From positions 124,001-188,000 of the forward strand of contig CAKSDE010000003.1 of NCBI GenBank assembly GCA_934444735.1: a DNA stretch of 64,000 nucleotides, in the 5' to 3' direction. Position numbers and translations under genes: made by a program. Under the pieces are notes generated by a model. It was not told where the DNA came from and searched no databases. It saw only the letters and a list, made by a program, of their open reading frames with translations. The stretch is from an uncultured Clostridia bacterium (GTDB taxonomy: Bacteria; Bacillota; Clostridia; UBA1381). How positions within the stretch are numbered: the first letter of the stretch is position 1; every line of letters starts with the position of its first letter. Positions 15,888 through 24,851 of the stretch are shown one piece after another.

Positions 15888-18482
15888 TTAATATAATGTC
15901 AATTCTCCGTGAAGATAATCGATCAGCTCACGGTCGCTTTCGGAATTAAACAAATCCGCAGTATCGCTTACCGTAACAAATCCTATATCGTCCCAGAATA
16001 TTTCTTTGCCGAGTATCTCCGAAAGCGTTCTTACCGGAATCAAGGTTCTTGCATCCTTGAACTTTACCTCGCCCTGTGCCTCAACCGCCTCACCGTTTTT
16101 GAAGAATTGAGAGGTCTTAGCATCGATCGTTGCCGTGTTTTCTTCCGTCCGTATCGTGATTATTTTATCCGCATCATTATACTCTACGCTTGCTCCCAAT
16201 GCCTCTGCCACAAATCTTACCGGCAAATACGTCAGATTATCCATTATGGTCGGCATAACGTCAAGGCTTTGGTCTATTGTTTTTTTCTCGCCCTTTACAA
16301 ATGCATAAGGGCTTCCTATACAAAGCGCTGTCGCCTCACTTATTCTCTCCTCCGCCCTTTGGCTGTATCTTCCCATTCTCGTAAACGGAACAGGCTTAAA
16401 TCCGGGGAGTTCGTCAAATATCGGCGCGTCCTTTTTCAAAAGATAATTGCCTTCTTCGGCATCATAGAATCCCGGATCCTCCGAGGTTTCATAATTATCT
16501 TTTTCCAGTCCAGTCCGCTTTAAAGATTCCACAATCTGATTTGCACCCGATTTATATAAAAGATTAGTATCAAATACATTTCCTGCAGGTGTCATTTTAT
16601 CCTCCGGCTTCATCTCATAAAGCTCAGGATATGCCTCTTTCCATATATCACTCTTTATGATCTTCTGATTTTCGGGATCTTCTATATCGGTCAATGATTC
16701 AAGATTTGAATAATGCGAACCTCGTATCGGTGTTGTACAGTTTATAAATATATTGTTGTACACTATAAAATCTCTTCCGCTTCCGATAAATATGCCCGCA
16801 CCTGCGATATTTTCCAGAACATTTCCGATAACGTCATATGACGAAAAACCGTCGTCAAAATATATCGCACGCACACCCATAGTTCCGCTTATCGAGGAGC
16901 CTATATCATGGAAATAATTGTATTTCATCACATTTCCGCGAGTCATACCTTCTCGTCCCACATAAAACGCACCTGCATCGTCCGTTTCCTTGCAGACATC
17001 ATAAACTTCGTTATACTCAACGACCATATTATTGCCGTTTGCCGATATTGCCGCATGCGGTGCGCCGTGAACTTCGTTATAAGACATTCTGTTTCCCACG
17101 CCGCCGTGAAGTCCTATCGCATAATTATATGTTTTGGTGAGTCTGGAGTAATTTTCAAATTCACAGTTTTCGACATACGTTCCTCCCGGCGTAAGCGTTA
17201 CTTTGTCCCCCGAACCGTACACTCTAACACCGCCGTTTGTATCATGTATATAGCAATTTTTCACTCCGTTGTTTTTACCGCCGTTCATATATACAGCCTG
17301 TGCCGCCGTATACGATATTTCGCTGGAGTCAATCACGATATTTTCGGCATTATCCAGATAGAAAATTCTCCCCCGAAATACCGTAAAGTCAAGATTTTTA
17401 AAATTCACATAGCTGCATTGATTTAAAGACACTGCACTGTCCGTCATAAGTGAAAGATTGATCTCCATATCGGAAATATCTCCGTCGGGGTAGAAATACA
17501 AAATCCCGCTGTCTTTGTCAAGATAATATTCGCCCGGTGAGTCCAGCTCTTCAATCAGATTGTAAATATAAAACGGTGCTCCCTCTCTGCCGCCGTAGTG
17601 CGAAAGATACTTGGTTATTATAACACCCTTATCAGTAACCTCTTTTACGGGTATTGTCGCATCAGCCCAGTCCTGTCCGAAAAGTCCCCAAACGAGTGCG
17701 TCTTTTGCATTTGTCCAGTTTTTGCTTCTCTCATCTGTCGGCAGTACCTCAAAGGTCTGTCTTTTATCTTCGGGAATGTTCTTTATTGCCTCGATTTCCT
17801 CATCGCTTTTCCCTGTAGTTACCAATCCCGTCCATTCCTTAATCTTCATATTTTCCTCGCCGTTTGGGTAACGCGCCGGAGTCATAGCTACACCATCGAC
17901 AAAAAGTTCATAATCACTACCTCTTGTAAGCAAGTTTGCAAATTCAGGGTATATTCTTCTCAATTGAGCAGTATCGGAAGATGAACCCAAAAGCGCACGC
18001 TCCGGCATCTTGTCAACACCCAGATCATGAAGATTTACAGAGTATATCTTGTCCCTTGCCGAAGTATCCACGATACGTTTTACCCTCTCGTCATTCGCCT
18101 TTTTAAAAGCAGAACCCGGAATATGCATACCTCCGGTAAATTTAACCTCTTCATCCATATAATTACGGTATGTAATCGGAGTTTCGGCAGTTCCCGAATC
18201 CGCCTCGGTAAATTTCAGACTGTTCTCCAGCTTATATTCACCGCCTCTTATCATTACCATAATCCCCTTTTTTCCTGCGCCGACAGTATTTTTTATGCTG
18301 CGCACCTCCTGTTTTGCCCTCTCCAGTGTTGCAAAAGGTGCGTCTATTGTGCCATTATTGGAATCATTTCCGTCGGTCGCAACGAATATGCAGGCATAAT
18401 CGTCACTCAGCGCTTTTGCACCGATTAGTGGGCAGCCGAGAATTGTTGCCGCCAGCACAAGGCTTATCACTCTTTTTTTCAT
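15888..18482 (-). CDS. Exported parallel beta-helix glycosidase-like protein with C-terminal CuAO-N-like domain, 864 residues
   Basis: The signal peptide ends near residue 25. The right-handed beta-helix (about 27-700) opens with IFVATDGNDSNNGT...PFATLERAKQEV and SGTAETPITYRNY, the signature opening of a large family that includes GH141. It carries the GEYYLDK segment and the two conserved acidic motifs DDAGAFYVGRE and IYFDDGFS found in its three paralogs in this window. Residues about 731-850 form a copper-amine-oxidase N-terminal-like pair (LPVRFVAEALGASVEYNDADKII; LIPVRTLSEILGKEIFWDD), used by many clostridial surface proteins as a binding or anchoring domain. ATG 18482 overlaps the upstream TGA by four bases (ATGA), implying translational coupling. 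GH141-type activity on a pectin side chain is inference. Confidence 0.85.
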   Translation of the reverse strand: MKKRVISLVLAATILGCPLIGAKALSDDYACIFVATDGNDSNNGTIDAPFATLERAKQEVRSIKNTVGAGKKGIMVMIRGGEYKLENSLKFTEADSGTAETPITYRNYMDEEVKFTGGMHIPGSAFKKANDERVKRIVDTSARDKIYSVNLHDLGVDKMPERALLGSSSDTAQLRRIYPEFANLLTRGSDYELFVDGVAMTPARYPNGEENMKIKEWTGLVTTGKSDEEIEAIKNIPEDKRQTFEVLPTDERSKNWTNAKDALVWGLFGQDWADATIPVKEVTDKGVIITKYLSHYGGREGAPFYIYNLIEELDSPGEYYLDKDSGILYFYPDGDISDMEINLSLMTDSAVSLNQCSYVNFKNLDFTVFRGRIFYLDNAENIVIDSSEISYTAAQAVYMNGGKNNGVKNCYIHDTNGGVRVYGSGDKVTLTPGGTYVENCEFENYSRLTKTYNYAIGLHGGVGNRMSYNEVHGAPHAAISANGNNMVVEYNEVYDVCKETDDAGAFYVGREGMTRGNVMKYNYFHDIGSSISGTMGVRAIYFDDGFSSYDVIGNVLENIAGAGIFIGSGRDFIVYNNIFINCTTPIRGSHYSNLESLTDIEDPENQKIIKSDIWKEAYPELYEMKPEDKMTPAGNVFDTNLLYKSGANQIVESLKRTGLEKDNYETSEDPGFYDAEEGNYLLKKDAPIFDELPGFKPVPFTRMGRYSQRAEERISEATALCIGSPYAFVKGEKKTIDQSLDVMPTIMDNLTYLPVRFVAEALGASVEYNDADKIITIRTEENTATIDAKTSQFFKNGEAVEAQGEVKFKDARTLIPVRTLSEILGKEIFWDDIGFVTVSDTADLFNSESDRELIDYLHGELTLY

Positions 18483-21400
18483 CTTGTTTCTCCTTTCTCT
18501 CCTGTTAATCCGATTTCTCCGAACGGAATCACTCCAAATCCCGGTATTTCTTTATATATATCGCTTTTTGCCAAAATCGAGAAATCTTTATTGTCATAAT
18601 CCGCAAATATATCGGTACTGTCAAAAATCACGTTTCCCGTAGGATCCAAAAGATAGCTGTATTTTTCAGGGATCTGCGGCAATGCCGAATTATAGAGTGC
18701 ATTGTCATTAACTCTGTTATATTTCGGATCCTTCGGCTCATCATTTGCCGTTTCTCCGATCCACGGGAATTCCTTTTGCCATAAGGCGTTATTTTCATAT
18801 ATCTTCAACCCATCCAAAAGGCTCTCGTTAAACGTCCAGTATCTTGAAATATAAACCGATTGCGGACAGTTAATCATCACATTTCTCTCTATCGTATTGT
18901 ATCTTCCCGAGCCGATAAAGCACGCCCGATCAATATTTTCAAACACATTCGAGTACACATATTCTCCCGAAAGCCTCTCATCAAAGTAAATCCCCACAAC
19001 CGTAGTTGCCGTTCCTGTCATTTCTTTTACTTTATTTTCAATATCATGTATATAGTTAAACCGCATTATATTTCCGGGTGCCGTAAAGGTAAGTCCTGCA
19101 TAAATCGCGCCCGAGTCGAGTGTGTCATTGCAAACATTATATATTTCATTATATTCGATAATACACTTTTGACCATAAAATCCGATCGCCATATGCGCAC
19201 TGTCTGAAATTTCATTATATGAGGCTTTATTTCCCACACCATATAATGCAATTGCCGGCTCATATGTCGTTTTTTCCTGCGCAAACCGTTCAATTTTATT
19301 GTTCGTTATTATATTTTTCCCGGGTGTAAGTGTAGCAGCACTGCCGCCGTCCGCTACAAATACACCGCGGCTCAAATCATGCGCCCAATTGCTCTCAATT
19401 CTGCAATTTTCACTCTTATTTATCCCTGCCGCCCTGCAAACTATGTTGGTAAATTCGCAATTTTTAATAACCACCCCATCGCAGTAATCATTCATCTTTA
19501 TACAATAATCATTCGCTGAAATCCCGTCAAAAACAATACCGTCAATAACCAGATTTTCAGCACCTTTTATGTTGATAAAGGAATCGAGCGATGTGTTTCG
19601 CGCATTATATTTAATTTTGCTGTTCTCATTAAAATCCGCAAACGGATAAATGTAAATGTAATTATTTTCCTTATCAAAATACCATTCACCCTCCGAATTG
19701 AGTTCTTCCAAAATATTGGCGCAGTAAAATCTGTCATCTTTTCTGACAGCATACCCCGAATTTGCATTTGCGGTCATCAGCTTTTTATCTTCGGTGAAAT
19801 CGCATTTATAAAATACGTCGCTCCAATCCGCTCCCAGATAACCGAAAATATAAAATCCGTCCGAATCGCCCCACTCGCTCATTTTTCCTGCCAGTTCATC
19901 CGATGAAAAGGCGATAGGTCTGCGCTCGCTGATATTACCGGATTTATCCGTTGTGACACCGCTGTCAATGACCGATGTCACATGAATATAACCGCTGTCC
20001 GGATATCTTGCCAAAGTCATTCGCTTTGAGTCGGAAAAAAGTATTGGATTTATTGCCTTGTTTGAATAGCTTCTGTCCTCTATTTCGGGAATACTTCCAA
20101 AACCGTTTGCATCAAGCTTTATTCTCAAAACTTTTTCCTTTGCGTTTTCATTTTTAATCCTGTTTTTTATATCCTGCGGCACTTCTTCAAACATACTCCC
20201 CTTCATTGATTTGACCGTTGTGAACACCGCTTTTTCTCCATTGTAAGCTTTATATGTTATGCCGCTGTCCGAAGATGTGAAATTGCACTTTGATGGAAAG
20301 TAATATTCACCCTTACGAAAATACACCGTTGTCCCTTCTCCCGCAAGCCTTGCAGCACTTTGCGCTTTTTTTAGCGTTGCAAACGGACTGGTTATAGTGC
20401 CCGGATTTGCATCATTACCACTCGGGGACACATAAAATTCTTTTTTAGCGGCAGTAAGCGCTCTAACCGTTCCGAGCGACACCCCGGCAAGCGGAACAAG
20501 CCTTTTAAAAGAGTCCCACACAAATATTTTTATCGTATCATTCGCTGTCATTTTTGCCGAGCTGTATTGCATTGTTATATTTTTGCTGTCATATTCACCG
20601 GAGGTCATCTCTTTTAAGATACCGTCTTTGCCATATACCGCTGCAATAATGCGTACAATCGGCACTTCATTGTTCAGATTATTATTAACCGCCGCCACCG
20701 TCAATTTATATGTCCCGTTATTTTGTGAAACACCGACAGAATGGAGTTTTACATTATACTCAAAATCTATTCTGTACACTCCGTTTTCATCAGGAATAAC
20801 CCCCTCGGTTATATATTCCTCTCCATTCACGCTGTATGCTCTTTCGTCCTCGGGATAAACCTTAATTTTCTTTTCCTCTTTTTTTACTGTCCCGTTTTTA
20901 CCCAATATAAATATTTTCCCGATGGACTCATTCAGCTTTTTGCTGAAATCACACCCTTCAAAAACCAACATTGAAGAATCGCTTGTATAAATCTTTGATT
21001 TGATACTAACCTCGGGCAGGATATATACCGCTGAATTATTCACGGTTATATTATTATAATTCCCACTCTCAATTCGTATATTTCCGCCGCACTCAATATC
21101 CGCATCATTTTTAAATACCGCATTTTTCCCGATTTTTGCGCTGCCAGAAATAATTATCTTCTCCTGCGGTGCGTTTTTAAGTGTAATATCACTAAGTTCA
21201 ATATCACCGCTCAAGCTAAAGCTTTCGTTTTGGGATATATCCAGTATTCCTCCCGAAATCACAACTTTTTTGCCACAATCGACGCTATCGGCTGCAACCT
21301 CACCCAAAAGCTTAACCGTATCCCCCGTGTCCGCAGCAGCCAGTGCGGCAGAAACGGTTAAAAGCGGTGAATATAACGTTCCGTCATTGCTGTCGTTGCC

Positions 21401-21709
21401 TTTCGGGGACACATATATAATATTGCTCTTTTTTCCGAGAATATCGCCGTAAACCGTATCGGTTATACTGTCTCCCATATTTATTTTTATCTCGCTCTGA
21501 TTTTTAATATTTGTCTTAAAAATACCCGAGCCTTGATTTATATATAAAATTTCGTTTAAACGGTTCGTTACAATAACCCCGGTTTCATTTTCTCCTGCAT
21601 CTATCGCGAGCTTTCCGTCATCGTCCCACATTGCCGAAAAATCGGCATATGCATTTAAACTTACCAATCCGCAGAATAAGCATATCAAAATAAAAGCAAC
21701 TTTTTTCAT
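18479..21709 (-). CDS. Exported double beta-helix glycosidase-like protein, 1076 residues
   Basis: The signal peptide ends near residue 22 (NAYA). It has two starts of the same fold. A short first helix begins at about residue 96 (IYVSPKGNDSNDGTLYSPLL) and has no acidic signature. A small beta domain at about 290-420 contains IKIFVWDSFKRLVPL. The complete helix (about 425-1060) begins FYVSPSGNDANPGT...PFATLKKAQ and carries GEWYFDK, DSGAIYAGL and IYFDERLS. The full-length part is paralogous to 15888-18482, 38086-41811 and 41831-46438. It is co-transcribed with GH3 (26 bases upstream) and coupled to the next gene by an ATGA overlap. The truncated first helix may be a substrate-binding or decayed duplicate. 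Catalysis by the conserved aspartates is inferred from the family pattern. Confidence 0.85.
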   Translation of the reverse strand: MKKVAFILICLFCGLVSLNAYADFSAMWDDDGKLAIDAGENETGVIVTNRLNEILYINQGSGIFKTNIKNQSEIKINMGDSITDTVYGDILGKKSNIIYVSPKGNDSNDGTLYSPLLTVSAALAAADTGDTVKLLGEVAADSVDCGKKVVISGGILDISQNESFSLSGDIELSDITLKNAPQEKIIISGSAKIGKNAVFKNDADIECGGNIRIESGNYNNITVNNSAVYILPEVSIKSKIYTSDSSMLVFEGCDFSKKLNESIGKIFILGKNGTVKKEEKKIKVYPEDERAYSVNGEEYITEGVIPDENGVYRIDFEYNVKLHSVGVSQNNGTYKLTVAAVNNNLNNEVPIVRIIAAVYGKDGILKEMTSGEYDSKNITMQYSSAKMTANDTIKIFVWDSFKRLVPLAGVSLGTVRALTAAKKEFYVSPSGNDANPGTITSPFATLKKAQSAARLAGEGTTVYFRKGEYYFPSKCNFTSSDSGITYKAYNGEKAVFTTVKSMKGSMFEEVPQDIKNRIKNENAKEKVLRIKLDANGFGSIPEIEDRSYSNKAINPILFSDSKRMTLARYPDSGYIHVTSVIDSGVTTDKSGNISERRPIAFSSDELAGKMSEWGDSDGFYIFGYLGADWSDVFYKCDFTEDKKLMTANANSGYAVRKDDRFYCANILEELNSEGEWYFDKENNYIYIYPFADFNENSKIKYNARNTSLDSFINIKGAENLVIDGIVFDGISANDYCIKMNDYCDGVVIKNCEFTNIVCRAAGINKSENCRIESNWAHDLSRGVFVADGGSAATLTPGKNIITNNKIERFAQEKTTYEPAIALYGVGNKASYNEISDSAHMAIGFYGQKCIIEYNEIYNVCNDTLDSGAIYAGLTFTAPGNIMRFNYIHDIENKVKEMTGTATTVVGIYFDERLSGEYVYSNVFENIDRACFIGSGRYNTIERNVMINCPQSVYISRYWTFNESLLDGLKIYENNALWQKEFPWIGETANDEPKDPKYNRVNDNALYNSALPQIPEKYSYLLDPTGNVIFDSTDIFADYDNKDFSILAKSDIYKEIPGFGVIPFGEIGLTGEKGETR

Positions 21710-21735
21710 TTTTCATTCCTCCGTTTTTGATATTT

Positions 21736-23271
21736 TTATATTTTCACGCTTGCCTTTCCCGAAAATTCACACTCTCCGTATACCCCCGCAACAAATGCTC
21801 TCAAAGACGCTTCATTGTCGTAACTGTTTACATACGTCTTAGCATTCTCGCAATATTGCTTAAATATATACGGTGATCCAAAACTTGCAATTATCGTTTT
21901 ATCAGCATCGTAAACAAGCGAGTTATGTATCGTAACCGCCGCCTCTCCCGTCGGATTCGGCGTGTCGGCGCTGAGCATATATGCATATATCAGCAAATCA
22001 TAATCCTTATTAAGCTCTTTAAAATCAACATGATATACTCCGTTGTTTATCATCACTTCAACTGCGGCACCGCGTTTTTCAAATTCTTCTTTTAATATAT
22101 CAAGCTTTTTGAATTTTCTATCATCTGTAGCAATCCCGACAATTCTAATTTTTCTGTATTTATTTTTATCTATCGGTATCAGCTTATTTTTCAGCATATA
22201 TGCAGCCTTAGTTGCAAGCTCTTTTGCTACCCTCTCTGAAAAGCCTCTCTCATGCGTTTTTTCGGTTTTGCATATTTTGTCTTTCATGCGCATAACTCTT
22301 TCATATGCGTCATCCACTCTTGACATCGGTATCTTACCGTTCTCTACTGCCTTTACTATATTTTCCACAGTATAAAGCTGCGGCCATAAAAGCATATCGA
22401 TCCCGATTTCATAGCACCTAACTTCTGCCTCTTCCTGTTCATACTCCCAGCGCAGGAATCCGCCCATATCCAAGGCGTCCGAAACAACAACTCCCGAAAA
22501 TCCCATTTCTTTTTTTAAAAGCTTTGTTATCAAATCATATGAAAGAGTTGCCGGCGGATAGCAGCCGTCTATATCATCATTTTGCAAAGCCGGTGCCGAA
22601 ATATGCCCTGCCATAATTGCTGCAACACCTGAATCTATCGCACGTCTAAACATCTTCCCCGACTTCTCAAACCATTCTTCTCTGCTAAGGGAATTTTCTG
22701 ATTTTACAATATGCTGATTTCGGTAATCTATCCCGTCTCCCGGGAAGTGCTTTGCCGTTGCCAGAAGTCCGTTTTCCTGATATCCTCGTATAAGCGCCTC
22801 TAAAAGCTCCGAAGCAGCTTTTTCATTGTCTCCCAACGATCTTGTATTCACTATCAGATTGAGTGGGTTTATATTCAAATCGCTCACCGGCGCAAAAGTC
22901 CAGTTTATACCTAAAGACACCGCATCATATGCTATTGCTTTTGCATAATCATACGCAAGAGTCTTATCATTTGCCGAACCGACTGCCATAAGCGGCGGCA
23001 GCTCCACTGCACCCTTTACAATTCTCGACAATCCCGCTTCGCCATCCATGCATACCAAAAGCGGAATTTTTGAATATTTTTCATATTCTTCCGCCACGTT
23101 TTCGGCATTTGTCTTTTCATTGTATGCAATCACCTCGGGACCGACAAAAATTCCTCCCACGGGATACTTCTTCATGAAATTTTCTATACTTCCGAATTTT
23201 TTTATATGCTCCTCCGGTCTTGCTTTAACAATAACCGACTGACAAATCTTTTCTCTCAAATTTAAATCCAT
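21736..23271 (-). CDS. Glycoside hydrolase family 3 protein (NagZ-like), cytosolic, 511 residues
   Basis: A TIM-barrel GH3 with the family nucleophile segment VVSDALDMGG (Asp265) and the KHFPGDG loop at 174-180. In beta-N-acetylglucosaminidases of this family the loop continues to an Asp-x-His dyad used as the acid/base. Here the sequence is RNQH, so the His (187) is kept but the Asp is replaced by Asn185. Related clostridial GH3 proteins usually read RDQH there, from memory. A second domain of about 140 residues follows with IASFGSPYIF. There is no signal peptide, so it acts on imported fragments. AAAGGAG precedes ATG 23271. It lies between GH28 and the beta-helix genes, in locus A. Substrate (GlcNAc or another sugar) cannot be told from the sequence. 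Confidence 0.87.
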   Translation of the reverse strand: MDLNLREKICQSVIVKARPEEHIKKFGSIENFMKKYPVGGIFVGPEVIAYNEKTNAENVAEEYEKYSKIPLLVCMDGEAGLSRIVKGAVELPPLMAVGSANDKTLAYDYAKAIAYDAVSLGINWTFAPVSDLNINPLNLIVNTRSLGDNEKAASELLEALIRGYQENGLLATAKHFPGDGIDYRNQHIVKSENSLSREEWFEKSGKMFRRAIDSGVAAIMAGHISAPALQNDDIDGCYPPATLSYDLITKLLKKEMGFSGVVVSDALDMGGFLRWEYEQEEAEVRCYEIGIDMLLWPQLYTVENIVKAVENGKIPMSRVDDAYERVMRMKDKICKTEKTHERGFSERVAKELATKAAYMLKNKLIPIDKNKYRKIRIVGIATDDRKFKKLDILKEEFEKRGAAVEVMINNGVYHVDFKELNKDYDLLIYAYMLSADTPNPTGEAAVTIHNSLVYDADKTIIASFGSPYIFKQYCENAKTYVNSYDNEASLRAFVAGVYGECEFSGKASVKI

Positions 23272-23374
23272 ATATTCTCCTTTGAACGATAAAATCTTTT
23301 TTATATATAAACAGAAAATTGAAGTTCTGTTCCTTCCATTCTACGGATATTTTTATAATCAATTCATTACTTTA

Positions 23375-23412
23375 AACTGTTGCTCCTGATTTTGATTCGG
23401 CAATATAGTACT
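23375..23412 (-). pseudogene. Possible remnant of a DUF6259-type glycosidase 3' end
   Basis: Directly after the GH28 stop, the minus strand shows about 38 bases resembling the 3' end of the DUF6259 gene at 25740 (coding ITLPESKAGAVF there). Shared runs are TAAGAG, ATTGCC and GAATCAAAA, with one base missing so that the frame is broken. It may be a relic of a lost gene or a chance match in a common C-terminal motif. Confidence 0.35.
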
Positions 23413-23413
23413 C

Positions 23414-24667
23414 TTAGCTTTCCCTTACCGTAAAAGCAACATTATTAAAGGTAACACCCTCCGTATGTTCCATATATACGGAATTTCTCACCAATTCATT
23501 TTCATTCGGATGTCCTATTCTGACATCTTTGCTTCTTTTATCATCCACCGGGTTTATCTTCGACTTTTCAAAGCTGCAATCGGAAAAAACTACATTTTTA
23601 ATCGGGCAATCAACTCTTCCTTTCAAATACGGCAGTGTAAGACCTCTTGTATGTACGTTTGAGAAATACAGGTTCTGAATACCCTTGCAGAAAGTCACCG
23701 GATTATCCTCTATTTTTATATCAAGCGGACACACATAAATTCTATCCATCATAATATTGTTAAATAAGATATTTTCTATAAATGTATACTCACGTCCCTC
23801 GTCCGCAAGTCTTTCCTTGCCGCGTCCCGGCAGCGTTATGCTGATTCCGATTGATGTATCGGTAACAACAAGATTTGAAAAGCTGCAATTTCTTATTATA
23901 CCGTCCTTTATCCAGCCCACGCGGATCCCCGAACAATTACTCGAGAGAGTGCAGTTTGTAACAGTCACCTTTTCGCACACCTTATTTTCCGCCAAAGACG
24001 AGTTATTGGCGCGAATTATAAGACAGTCGTCACCGCTGTTTATAATACAGTTTGAAACGGTAACATTTCGGCTGCTGTTTATGTGGATTCCGTCGTTATT
24101 CGGATAGTCTATGCACGCGTTGATCTTCACTCTGTCAAAACTCACCCAATCGCAGTCGTGCACCCAGAACGTCCAGCCACCCGGCTGATTTATCATATTT
24201 ATATCGGTGACGTTAACATTTTCGCAGCCTGTAAAAAATACCACTCTTGACGGTGTATCCTCGCCGATTCTCTCATACGGCATCCATGAATTTTCCGCCT
24301 TTTTCAAAAACATTTCACCGTTACAGTCAATCGAGCCTCTTCCGGTTATCGATATATTTTTGCTCTCCTCCGCAAAAATCATGCACGAATTCTTATGTCT
24401 TGCCAAAAGATCGGACACTACGTGCCGCACATTATCACGCTCCGCAAAGTCTTTGGGATCGGGAGACATTAAAAGCTTTCCCGTTTCATCTATATGCAGG
24501 TCCACATTGTCCTTTAATATTATTGTTCCCGTCATATAAACTCCGCCGGACACCTCCACTTTTCCGCCGCCCGTTTCCGAACACTCATCAATCGCTTTTT
24601 GTATTGCCTTTGTGTTCAATGTTTTTGCATCACCTTTTGCACCGTAATCTCTTATATCAAATCTCAT
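23414..24667 (-). CDS. GH28-family polygalacturonase-like protein, cytosolic, 417 residues
   Basis: A right-handed beta-helix of the pectinase group, opening with the FDIRDYGAKGD head typical of GH28. Catalytic aspartates of the family are present: Asp192 in NNDGIHI (usually NTDG) and Asp213-Asp214 in SGDDCLII. The family's GHG histidine motif is not seen; that site reads SSNCSGIRVGW at 242-252, and no RIK motif follows. There is no signal peptide, so it should work inside the cell on oligogalacturonide-like fragments. It is the first gene of locus A, divergent from the AraC regulator, and 142 bases upstream of GH3. The odd active site suggests a changed substrate (for example an uronide or rhamnoside at a chain end) rather than a standard endo-polygalacturonase. 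Confidence 0.85.
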   Translation of the reverse strand: MRFDIRDYGAKGDAKTLNTKAIQKAIDECSETGGGKVEVSGGVYMTGTIILKDNVDLHIDETGKLLMSPDPKDFAERDNVRHVVSDLLARHKNSCMIFAEESKNISITGRGSIDCNGEMFLKKAENSWMPYERIGEDTPSRVVFFTGCENVNVTDINMINQPGGWTFWVHDCDWVSFDRVKINACIDYPNNDGIHINSSRNVTVSNCIINSGDDCLIIRANNSSLAENKVCEKVTVTNCTLSSNCSGIRVGWIKDGIIRNCSFSNLVVTDTSIGISITLPGRGKERLADEGREYTFIENILFNNIMMDRIYVCPLDIKIEDNPVTFCKGIQNLYFSNVHTRGLTLPYLKGRVDCPIKNVVFSDCSFEKSKINPVDDKRSKDVRIGHPNENELVRNSVYMEHTEGVTFNNVAFTVRES

Positions 24668-24711
24668 TTTTTACTCCTTTTCACAAGTAATTATATTTTT
24701 CTATAAATTAA

Positions 24712-24738
24712 TTATAACATTTTCACAACTCAATACAA
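24712..24738 (-). promoter_or_regulatory. Promoter of the locus A operon
   Basis: On the minus strand TTGTAT, a spacer of 15-16 bases and TATAAT lie about 45 bases before the GH28 start. The weak -35 box fits an activator-dependent promoter. About 50 bases separate it from the divergent AraC promoter. Confidence 0.6.
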
Positions 24739-24790
24739 TGGAATATCGATTTTATTTTTGTACTATATTGAACAAATACACCATTCTCTC

Positions 24791-24819
24791 TTGCACCGTT
24801 TTAAAACTTATGTTATACT
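24791..24819 (+). promoter_or_regulatory. Promoter of the first AraC gene
   Basis: TTGCAC (24791-24796), a 17-base spacer and TATACT (24814-24819), 33 bases before the chosen ATG. Confidence 0.75.
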
Positions 24820-24851
24820 GTATTTAATATAAAAGAAAGGCTGTGGATTTT

